Position numbers and translations under genes: made by a program
Notes under the pieces: model-generated
The model's database searches: none
Told to the model about the DNA's origin: nothing
What the model saw: only the letters and a program-made list of their open reading frames with translations
Assembly (NCBI GenBank): GCA_934565795.1
Contig: CAKTIM010000003.1
Coordinates: 62,001-126,000 of the forward strand
DNA from: an uncultured Oscillospiraceae bacterium
GTDB taxonomy: Bacteria > Bacillota > Clostridia > Oscillospirales > Oscillospiraceae
Length of the DNA: 64,000 nucleotides
Direction of reading: 5' to 3'
Shown: piece by piece, positions 57,103 to 64,000 of the stretch
Layout of the letters: each line of letters starts with the position of its first letter
How positions within the stretch are numbered: position 1 is the stretch's first letter

Positions 57103-58080
57103 TTATTCATATACGTTTTCTCCGGGGCGCAGATCCAGGCGGATCAGCGTCCCCTGGCTGGGGACGGACTGGGCGGAAATGCCGTGGCCCAGATTCGCGC
57201 AGATGCGGCGGCACAGGTAAAGCCCCAGCCCCGTGGCCTTTTTGTCGCTTCGGCCATTGCCGCCGGTGTAGCCCCGGTCGAAGATACGGGGCAGATCCTC
57301 CGCCGCGATGCCGATGCCGGTATCCCGGATGCACAGGAAGCCACCTTCCCAGTAGATGGACACCGCCCCCTGGGGCGTGTACTTGAGGGCGTTGGACAGC
57401 AGCTGCTCGACCACGAAGGTGAGCCACTTCTCGTCCGTGACCACACTCTGCTCGATGGGTGTGTATTCCAGGCGAAGCCCCTTGCGGATAAACTGGGCGG
57501 CAAATTTGCGGATGGCTCCCTTTACCAGCTTATCCAGGCAGCACTCCCGGAACACATAGTCCGTGTCCACGCTGTCCAGCCGCTGGTAGGTCAGTACCAT
57601 TTCCGCGTACTGCTCAATGCGCTGAAGCTCCTCGCCCAGGCTGCGGCTGAAGGACGAATCCTCACTTTCCAGCATCAGACGCATGGCGGCAATGGGCGTT
57701 TTGATCTGGTGCACCCAGGTGGTGTAGTAGTCCTTCCGCTCCTCCTCCCGGCGCTGGGTCTCCCGCTGGGCCTCCTCGGCCCGGCGGGCCAGACCCAGGA
57801 TGATCGCCCGATAGGCGGCGTCCTCCTCGCCCGTAAATTCCTCCAGCCGCTCCGGCAGATCATCCGGCAGAGCGGCCAGGGCGGCGAGCTTTTCCAGCTT
57901 TCGTTTCCTGCGCCAATGCTCCCATCCGAACACGCACAGCAGCACCAGCGTACACAGCGCGCTGGGATACAGTGCCGCCGCCACCGGCAGGTGGAACAGC
58001 CGGAAGGTCACGGCAAAAATTCCGCCGCACAGAAGCAGCAGCGCCAGATATCTTAATGTTGCAAGCCGATCCCGTTTCAT
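57103..58080 (-). CDS. BceS-type intramembrane-sensing histidine kinase
   Basis: 325 residues. Two membrane helices (about 9-30 and 34-54) with almost no outer loop, as in intramembrane-sensing kinases, then a DHp helix with H124 in WVHQIKTPI and an ATPase domain with VEQLLSNALKYTP (N box), DTGIGI (G1) and GLGLYL (G2). Such kinases have no ligand domain and read the state of the BceAB transporter next door. 8 bases behind the regulator gene. Confidence 0.93.
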   Translation of the reverse strand: MKRDRLATLRYLALLLLCGGIFAVTFRLFHLPVAAALYPSALCTLVLLCVFGWEHWRRKRKLEKLAALAALPDDLPERLEEFTGEEDAAYRAIILGLARRAEEAQRETQRREEERKDYYTTWVHQIKTPIAAMRLMLESEDSSFSRSLGEELQRIEQYAEMVLTYQRLDSVDTDYVFRECCLDKLVKGAIRKFAAQFIRKGLRLEYTPIEQSVVTDEKWLTFVVEQLLSNALKYTPQGAVSIYWEGGFLCIRDTGIGIAAEDLPRIFDRGYTGGNGRSDKKATGLGLYLCRRICANLGHGISAQSVPSQGTLIRLDLRPGENVYE

Positions 58081-58088
58081 CCCGCACC

Positions 58089-58760
58089 TCAGTCGATCAG
58101 ATAGCCCACGCCGAATTTTGTCACGATGAAGTCATTCAGCCCGGCAGCCTCCAGCTTTTTGCGCAGCCTGCCCACGTTCACCGTCAGAGCGTTTTCATCC
58201 ACAAAATCATCGGTCTGCCACAGCGCCTCCATCAGCCTCTCCCGGCTGACCACCTTGCCCCGGCTCCTCATCAGCTCCAGAAGAATGCGGTATTCATTCT
58301 TGGACAGGCTGATCTGCTTTCCCTGGTAGACAAGGGAATTGTCGTCGGTATTCAGCATGGCTCCCCGGTGCTCCAGCACGGGGCTGCTCTCGCCAAAGGA
58401 ATAGGCCCGGCGCAGCAGCGCCTGCATCTTGGCAATCAGGACGCTGCCGTCGAAGGGCTTTGCAATAAAGTCATCCGCCCCCATGTTCATGGCCATGATG
58501 ATATTCATATTATCCGACGCGGAGGACAGGAAAATAATGGGCACCTTGGACACCCGCCGAATCTCGCTGCACCAGTGATAGCCGTTCATAAAGGGCAGCC
58601 CAATATCCATCAGCACCAGCTGCGGCTTGCAGGCGGCAAACTCCCCGGAGACATTCCGAAAATCCCGGACGGTCACCGCTTCCATCCCCCAGGCGCTCAC
58701 CAGCTGACTGACCCCCCGGGCGATTCCCTCGTCATCCTCCACAATAAAAATACGGTACAT
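58089..58760 (-). CDS. BceR-type response regulator (OmpR family)
   Basis: 223 residues from ATG 58760 (GAGGTGAG upstream). Receiver: acidic pocket E8-D9-D10, phosphoacceptor D52 (VLMDIGLP), switch residues S and K (FLSSAS, AKPF). Effector: OmpR winged helix with RILLELMRSRGKVVSRERL and NVGRLRKKLE. Expected to activate the BceAB operon. First gene of the kinase pair, with its own promoter. Confidence 0.95.
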   Translation of the reverse strand: MYRIFIVEDDEGIARGVSQLVSAWGMEAVTVRDFRNVSGEFAACKPQLVLMDIGLPFMNGYHWCSEIRRVSKVPIIFLSSASDNMNIIMAMNMGADDFIAKPFDGSVLIAKMQALLRRAYSFGESSPVLEHRGAMLNTDDNSLVYQGKQISLSKNEYRILLELMRSRGKVVSRERLMEALWQTDDFVDENALTVNVGRLRKKLEAAGLNDFIVTKFGVGYLID

Positions 58761-58780
58761 CCATCTCACCTCTTTGGCCC

Positions 58781-58809
58781 ATCATACGGCGTTTTCCCCC
58801 GCTTGTCAA
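58781..58809 (-). promoter_or_regulatory. Promoter of the two-component genes
   Basis: Minus strand TTGACA (58809-58804), 17-bp spacer, TATGAT (58786-58781). The expected leader is only about 14 bases. Confidence 0.8.
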
Positions 58810-58812
58810 GAG

Positions 58813-58843
58813 AGCCGGAGCATCCAGCAAGGACGCTCCGGCT
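58813..58843 (-). terminator. Hairpin behind the GtrB-like gene
   Basis: AGCCGGAGC/GCTCCGGCT (58813-58821 with 58835-58843). No T run; on the minus strand CTCTTGACAAG follows, which is the -35 of the next promoter. Confidence 0.5.
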
Positions 58844-58854
58844 TCTGGGAAAGA

Positions 58855-59832
58855 TTATTCTTCTGTGGGCTGTTCCTGCTTTTCATCGCCGGTTCGCTCG
58901 CTAATGATGTAGCGGGGGCGGGCCTTGGTCTCCAGATAGATTTTGCCGATATACTCGCCAATGATACCCAGCGACAGCAGCTGAATACCGCCCAGGAAGC
59001 ACAGGATGCAGGTGGTGCTCGTCCAGCCGGAGACCGTCGCGCCGATTAAGCTGCGCACCACCGCCCAGATGATTCCAATAAAGCTCAGCCCCGCCACAAG
59101 CACACCAAACCCGGTAATCAGCCGAATGGGCTTGACCGACAGGCTGGTGATGCCGTCGAACGCAAGCAGAAGCATCTTTTTCAGCGGATAATGGCTCTTT
59201 CCGGCCAGGCGCTCCGCCCGGGCATAGTACACGCTGGTGCTCTTAAAGCCGACCAGGGGAACCATACCCCGCAGGAAGATATTGACCTCCTTGAATTTGG
59301 AAAGCTCCCGCAGTGCCCGGTTGGAAATCAGACGGTAGTCTGCGTGGTTAAACACCACCTCTGCGCCCATCCAGTTCATCACCCGGTAGAAGCTCTCAGC
59401 CGTGAAACGCTTGAAAAACGTGTCCGTCTCTCTGCTGCTGCGCACACCGTAGACGATCTCGCAGCCGTCATCGTAAGCTGCCACCATCTGATCCATGGCG
59501 TTGATATCATCCTGCCCGTCACAGTCGATGGAGATGGTGATATCGCAGTGATCCATCGCCTCCATCAGGCCTGCCAGCACTGCATTCTGGTGTCCCCGGT
59601 TGCGGCTCTGACTGATGCCCAAGTAGTGCGGTTCCTCCTGGGAAAGGGCTTTGATGATCTCCCAGGTTTTGTCCTTGGAGCCGTCATTGACAAAAAGTAC
59701 CCGGCTGGCAGGAGATATGTGCCCGGCAGCTGCCAGCTCGTTGATTTTGTTCAAAAACATGGGCGCGGTAACAGGCAGCACCGCCTCCTCATTGTAGCAT
59801 GGAATCACAATATACAGCACAGTATCTTTCAT
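58855..59832 (-). CDS. GT2 family glycosyltransferase, GtrB/DPMS-like
   Basis: 325 residues from ATG 59832; longer starts run into wecB. GT-A domain with IPCYNEE, FVNDGSKDKTW, SIDCDGQDD (metal site) and NHADYRL, then two C-terminal membrane helices (about 235-256, 271-293) as in polyprenyl-phosphate sugar transferases. Likely makes undecaprenyl-phosphate-linked sugar for surface glycan modification. Its ribosome site GAGGAG lies within the end of wecB, one base upstream of which the stop falls. Confidence 0.9.
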   Translation of the reverse strand: MKDTVLYIVIPCYNEEAVLPVTAPMFLNKINELAAAGHISPASRVLFVNDGSKDKTWEIIKALSQEEPHYLGISQSRNRGHQNAVLAGLMEAMDHCDITISIDCDGQDDINAMDQMVAAYDDGCEIVYGVRSSRETDTFFKRFTAESFYRVMNWMGAEVVFNHADYRLISNRALRELSKFKEVNIFLRGMVPLVGFKSTSVYYARAERLAGKSHYPLKKMLLLAFDGITSLSVKPIRLITGFGVLVAGLSFIGIIWAVVRSLIGATVSGWTSTTCILCFLGGIQLLSLGIIGEYIGKIYLETKARPRYIISERTGDEKQEQPTEE

Positions 59833-59833
59833 A

Positions 59834-60952
59834 TCAGTCGATCTCCTCACAGCTTCCGAATTCCAGCACATCCGCGATGCGCTCACAGGCGTGGCCGTCG
59901 CCATAGGGGTTGGACGCCCTGGACATTTTCTCATATTCCGCCCTGTCTGTCAGCAGCAGGCGGAACAGGCGGTATATCTCCTCTTCCCTTGTTCCGGCCA
60001 GCTTCAGCGTTCCGGCGGCAATGCCCTCGGGGCGCTCGGTGGTATCCCGCATCACCAGCACGGGCTTACCCAGGCCGGGGGCCTCCTCCTGGATGCCGCC
60101 GCTGTCGGTGAGCACCAGATGGCAGTGATTCAGAAAATTGTGAAAATCCAGCACATCCAGCGGCTCGATCAGGTGAATCCGATCACAGCCGCCCAGGTAT
60201 TTCTTCGCGCAGGCGCGGACGGCGGGATTCAGATGCACCGGGTAGATTGCCTTTACATCCGAAAATTCGTCCACGATCCGGCGGATGGCGCGGAACATGT
60301 GCTCCATTGGCTCGCCCAGATTTTCCCGGCGGTGTGCGGTAATCAGGATCAGCCGGGAATCCGCCGCCCATTCCAGCTCCAGGTGGCGATAGTCCTCCCG
60401 CACCGTTGTTGCCATGGCATCGATGCCCGTATTGCCGGTGACGAAGATCCGGCTTTCCTCGGTCTGCTCTGCCAAAAGGTGCTGCTTTGCCGTCCGGGTG
60501 GGGGCGAAATGATACTGGGCTAAGATGCCGATAAGCCGGCGGTTCATTTCCTCCGGGTAGGGGCTGTAGATATCATAGGTGCGCAGCCCGGCCTCCACAT
60601 GGCCCACGGGGATGCGCAGGTAGAAGCAGGCCAGGGCCGCCGCGCTGGCGGTGGTGGTGTCGCCGTGCACCAGGACGATATCCGGCTTTTCCAGCTCCAG
60701 CACGGATTTCATCCGCAGCAGCACATTGCTTGTCACGTCGAACAGCGTCTGATTGTCCTTCATAATATTCAGGTCATAGTCCGGCGTGACCTGGAATACA
60801 CTCAGCACACTGTCCAGCATCTGCCGGTGCTGGCCGGTGACGCATACCACGGTCTGAAGGCGCTCCCGCTTTTTCAGCTCCTTGACCAGCGGGCACATTT
60901 TAATGGCCTCCGGCCGGGTGCCGAATACGAGCATCATCTTTTTCTTACTCAT
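59834..60952 (-). CDS. wecB: UDP-N-acetylglucosamine 2-epimerase (non-hydrolysing)
   Basis: 372 residues, normal length. FGTRPEAIKMCPL, HGDTTTASAAALA, VGHVEAGLRT, HRREN and DSGGIQEEA are the standard WecB/MnaA motifs. Turns UDP-GlcNAc into UDP-ManNAc for wall teichoic acid, enterobacterial-common-antigen-like or capsule glycans. It lies between the duplicated membrane protein and the GT2 gene. Confidence 0.96.
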   Translation of the reverse strand: MSKKKMMLVFGTRPEAIKMCPLVKELKKRERLQTVVCVTGQHRQMLDSVLSVFQVTPDYDLNIMKDNQTLFDVTSNVLLRMKSVLELEKPDIVLVHGDTTTASAAALACFYLRIPVGHVEAGLRTYDIYSPYPEEMNRRLIGILAQYHFAPTRTAKQHLLAEQTEESRIFVTGNTGIDAMATTVREDYRHLELEWAADSRLILITAHRRENLGEPMEHMFRAIRRIVDEFSDVKAIYPVHLNPAVRACAKKYLGGCDRIHLIEPLDVLDFHNFLNHCHLVLTDSGGIQEEAPGLGKPVLVMRDTTERPEGIAAGTLKLAGTREEEIYRLFRLLLTDRAEYEKMSRASNPYGDGHACERIADVLEFGSCEEID

Positions 60953-60961
60953 GTTATCTCC

Positions 60962-63900
60962 TTACATGTGCACCTGCTCCCGCATCGGACGCCGGGTGAG
61001 CCGAAGCTTCGCCAGCAATTCCGGCCCGTGACGTCCCAGGAAGCGAAATCCCACCGTCAGATTCACAAGGGTTAAAATATCATGGCATAGCATAAAGCCA
61101 AACATCTGCTTATGATTGTCCGCAAAGCCGTTTCCAATGACGGACAGCGGATACTGCACAGCTCCTATCAAGAGAATGCCAAGATATATCACTGCAAGCA
61201 TTTTCCGTCGGATATCCGCCTCTTTCCGCCGCAGAACGCCGAAAACGCGCAGGGCGATCAGCGCGCCGTACAGCAGCACATAGCTCACAAAGCTCCCGAA
61301 CGTGAAAAAATTCCGCCAAAGCTCCCACAGCCCGAAGCGCTGCACCTGGTCATGGGGCTGGGCATAGTCCTGACCGAGGTACGCCCGGAAGCCGGTATAC
61401 ATCGTTTGGGATGTGCTGGCTGCGTGGTTCAGCATCCTCCACAGCTGGCCGGGATGGCGCAGGTAGTACCCCACCATGGTAAGAGTATTCACATGGTCAA
61501 AAAACGCCGCGTCAGCCTCCGGGGAATTGGGACTGATCACATAATCCTCGTCGCTGTGGTAGGCATCCTTTCCAATATCCGGCAGCATGCGTTTATCGAT
61601 TCCCAGCTCCTCCATCGCGCCCTCTGGATCGTCGGAGATCATCAGCGCCCCGAAAAAAGTGGACTGCCAAACCGTCTGCCGCCGGGAAATCTTTGCATCG
61701 TCACGGTATACCGTCACACAGTCCACACAAATCAGTGCGCAGCCCACCAGCACAGCCGCGGCGTAAATGGCCCTGCCTATCGCCGCCCGCGGACGGTGGA
61801 GAATGGAAAAGGCGGCAATCAAGGCCATCACAACCGGCAGCGCCACCAGCATCTGCGCCTTTGCGCATAAAAGAAAACGGGCGCTGAACAGGAGTAGCAG
61901 CACACTGAGCCAGCATTTTCTTTCCGGGTTGACCGCCAGATGGACACAGCAGGCAATCACCATGAAAGCGCCAAGCAAAATGCAGCCCTCGCCGAACAGG
62001 GAATTGAACCAGACAAGATATCCCTCGCACAGGAACACGCCGCACAGCAGACTGCCAAAGAGCGCAGCGCCGCTTCCGTACATCCCATAGAGGTCATATG
62101 TAATCGACACGATGCAGGCCACCAGCACCGCATTCATAATCATGCTCATATACCAGGTGCTGAACGTCTGCCCCGTAAAAAAGCATATCAGCCGCACCAG
62201 GGAGGCCGGATAAATCAGACTGTACTTTGGACTCAGCGAGGTAAGCGTCCTCCAGTCGAACCCGCTTCTGTAGGCATAATTCTCAATCACGAAATGGTTC
62301 GCCTGCGCATCGACCTGATGCAGGATCGTGTCCTGCCAGTTCAGGCCCAGCTGCTCCATCATACGGCCATAATCGCCGTTGTTGACGCACCCTGCCCGCA
62401 TGGGCAGCAGCTGAATGATTGCTGACATGGAAAAAGCCAGCAGAAAAACAAGGAAGGTGCCTGCCGCCCGGCTTTGCGCGATGGCCGCCAACGAAAAGCG
62501 GCGCCCCGCGCTGGGTGAAAGGCAGCCCTGCCAATCCGTCAGGCGATACAATACTCTCGGATCCTCCTGACCGGCACGGAACCATTCCGATGTAACCCGG
62601 ATAAAATCCCCCGCAGCCACACACACGCCGGAAATGCCGACCAATGCGCCAAATACCCCGACGATCCGCGCAGAGGCCAGGAATTCCCGGCCCATATACC
62701 GCAGATGCATGGGCACAAAGAAAATGCTGCCCGCTCCATAGCAGATCGCAGCCAACGCTGCCAGCAAGGAAATCAGCTTTCCCTTTCTCCAAAGCCGCAC
62801 CGCCAGCCATACCGCGGCCGCCAGCTCCGGCACAAGCAGCGCCACGGCCGTGTATTCTCCCGGCAGGAGCATTTTCATCAGCGTATCCGCAGCACTCCAT
62901 ACGTGCTCCGTCTGTCCGTCCCCGGCAGCCCGTGAAACCACGCTGGACTCGAAATGATTATACTGCTCTGCCTGCCGTCTGGCCGTCTGGATCAATCTTA
63001 TTGGGTGACGCAGGAAAAACGAGCGAACCGAGGATCGCGTCAGCTTTTCAAACAGCGCGCTGTCCTCCCAGGGGCAATGACGATAGTCCTCCGCAGGATA
63101 ATAATAGGTTTTTCCGATATCGGCAAGATAGCTTTCATCCAGGCCGAACTCCGCCAGATCTGCCTTGGGATCATCGGATGCCTCCAAAAAGCCAATGAAC
63201 GCCGAATGATAAACCGAGGCATCGGACTGAATATCCGGGCTTTCGTTCTGATACTGCACAGAGGAAAAAACAGCCGCCGCCAAAATCAAGATCACACCGA
63301 AAGCGCCCTTCAGGCGGATACGCTCCTCCCTTACCGCCGCCGTCAGCGCCGCCAGTCCAGCAAAAACCGCAGCCGGTGCGAACAGGATGGACAGCACCGA
63401 GGAATTCAGGCAGAGAACCGCCGCCAGCAAAAACAGCGCCAGGCTTCTCCCGGGCCGTGTCTTTCCGTAGGTAAACATCCGCATGGAGGAAGCAGCCAGG
63501 AGCAGCAGCCCCACAACCGTCATACCCACATTATAAAGGGAATTGAAGTACGCTGTCAAGTTCCTGTCCGCAGCTGCCAGAAAAAGAAATGCCCCCGGAA
63601 TTGCCCCGACCCAGCCGCCCAGAAAGCAGCAGCTCTTAACCAGGATATAAGTACCGGCCGCAAACAGCAGCGCATAAACAATTGCCAGGTACTGCGTGGA
63701 AAAAGGGATGCCGAAGGGCTGCGTCAAAAGCCGCACCACCGCAATCGGGTAAATCACGCTGCATTCGCCATTCGGCGCAAGCAGCTTCCAGTAAGAAAAG
63801 CTGCCATAGCCATAGCGCTCAATTACATGATCATATTGCAGTGTGTCCGGGTTTTCCAGATCCTCCGGCAGGTATTCCAGCCCGGCAGCCTGCATCGTCT

Positions 63901-63997
63901 GCGCATAGCGTCCATTGTCTATCGTGCCCAGGCGATCAGCTGAAAGGATGCTCAAAAGCAGCACGGCAAGCACCGCCGCTGCGAAGATCATGCCCAT
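60962..63997 (-). CDS. Large internally duplicated membrane protein (possible glycan transferase/flippase), start may lie outside
   Basis: At least 1011 residues; ATG 63997 is the first in the window but the frame stays open to the edge. Two homologous halves, each with an external N-terminal segment and about 9-10 helices: TIDNGRYAQTMQAAGL..SFSYWKLLAPNGECSVIYP corresponds to VNNGDYGRMMEQLGL..DWRTLTSLSPKYSLIYP, and FIGFLEASDDPKADL..LADIGKTYY to FFGALMISDDPEGAM..LPDIGKDAY. The layout is GT-C-like. Position beside WecB and a GtrB-like enzyme suggests glycosyl transfer from a lipid carrier; not proven. Confidence 0.7.
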   Translation of the reverse strand: MGMIFAAAVLAVLLLSILSADRLGTIDNGRYAQTMQAAGLEYLPEDLENPDTLQYDHVIERYGYGSFSYWKLLAPNGECSVIYPIAVVRLLTQPFGIPFSTQYLAIVYALLFAAGTYILVKSCCFLGGWVGAIPGAFLFLAAADRNLTAYFNSLYNVGMTVVGLLLLAASSMRMFTYGKTRPGRSLALFLLAAVLCLNSSVLSILFAPAAVFAGLAALTAAVREERIRLKGAFGVILILAAAVFSSVQYQNESPDIQSDASVYHSAFIGFLEASDDPKADLAEFGLDESYLADIGKTYYYPAEDYRHCPWEDSALFEKLTRSSVRSFFLRHPIRLIQTARRQAEQYNHFESSVVSRAAGDGQTEHVWSAADTLMKMLLPGEYTAVALLVPELAAAVWLAVRLWRKGKLISLLAALAAICYGAGSIFFVPMHLRYMGREFLASARIVGVFGALVGISGVCVAAGDFIRVTSEWFRAGQEDPRVLYRLTDWQGCLSPSAGRRFSLAAIAQSRAAGTFLVFLLAFSMSAIIQLLPMRAGCVNNGDYGRMMEQLGLNWQDTILHQVDAQANHFVIENYAYRSGFDWRTLTSLSPKYSLIYPASLVRLICFFTGQTFSTWYMSMIMNAVLVACIVSITYDLYGMYGSGAALFGSLLCGVFLCEGYLVWFNSLFGEGCILLGAFMVIACCVHLAVNPERKCWLSVLLLLFSARFLLCAKAQMLVALPVVMALIAAFSILHRPRAAIGRAIYAAAVLVGCALICVDCVTVYRDDAKISRRQTVWQSTFFGALMISDDPEGAMEELGIDKRMLPDIGKDAYHSDEDYVISPNSPEADAAFFDHVNTLTMVGYYLRHPGQLWRMLNHAASTSQTMYTGFRAYLGQDYAQPHDQVQRFGLWELWRNFFTFGSFVSYVLLYGALIALRVFGVLRRKEADIRRKMLAVIYLGILLIGAVQYPLSVIGNGFADNHKQMFGFMLCHDILTLVNLTVGFRFLGRHGPELLAKLRLTRRPMREQVHM

Positions 63998-64000
63998 AAG

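Overview
The window looks like chromosomal DNA of a GC-rich, low-copy-mobile-element gut Clostridia, most likely Oscillospirales (Ruminococcaceae/Oscillospiraceae type). This is inferred from a type III glutamine synthetase, a YqeG phosphatase, a CD1247-like acidic zinc-ribbon protein behind efp, a Bce-type ABC module, an L7Ae-family protein at the head of the str operon, strong AGGAGG ribosome sites and consensus sigma-A promoters. No rRNA, tRNA, CRISPR array, prophage or intact transposase gene was seen.

Layout. 1-4.3 kb: the end of a leucine-rich-repeat protein, a PHP phosphoesterase, a hypothetical protein and yqeG, the latter three flanked by two inverted copies of a 161-bp palindromic repeat; then efp and its acidic partner. 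4.8-8 kb: Na+/alanine-type symporter with an SDR epimerase, and an HD phosphohydrolase. 8-11.5 kb: a GT4 glycosyltransferase and a eukaryote-type glycogen branching enzyme. 11.8-24.5 kb: a sugar-utilisation locus. A solute-binding protein, two permeases, two GH65 phosphorylases and beta-phosphoglucomutase run rightward; a LacI regulator with a 46-aa membrane peptide, and a beta-helix glycosidase/discoidin protein/QueG-like reductase unit run leftward. All three leader regions carry a version of the palindrome GTTTAACGTTAAAC, so this is probably one regulon: import of an alpha-glucoside, phosphorolysis to beta-glucose-1-phosphate and entry into glycolysis.

25.4-30.3 kb: the leftward str operon (L7Ae-like, rpsL, rpsG, fusA, tuf) driven by a near-perfect promoter. 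30.4-45.7 kb: housekeeping and repair genes (YgjP-like peptidase, YolD-like protein, Y-family polymerase, regulators, glnN, DUF2974 lipase-like protein, HD protein, dut, nrdG, AI-2E transporter, YugP protease, phospholipase C-like protein, a methionine gamma-lyase/aluminium-resistance type PLP enzyme). 45.8-53.2 kb: rpoC and rpoB, leftward. The usual rpoBC-str linkage is therefore kept in strand and order but split by about 15.5 kb, and rplJ/rplL are not upstream of rpoB. 54-58.8 kb: a BceRS-BceAB type antimicrobial-peptide sensing and detoxification module with a 33-aa leader peptide gene. 58.9-64 kb: an envelope-glycan operon (internally duplicated membrane protein, WecB, GtrB-like glycosyltransferase).

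The most unusual non-coding content is a family of about 161-165-bp imperfect palindromes (four copies plus a fragment) that share a central core while the stems change in a compensating way, a modular repeat family of about 0.35-0.45 kb (three copies), and a possible short transcript that starts inside the rpoB leader on the opposite strand.
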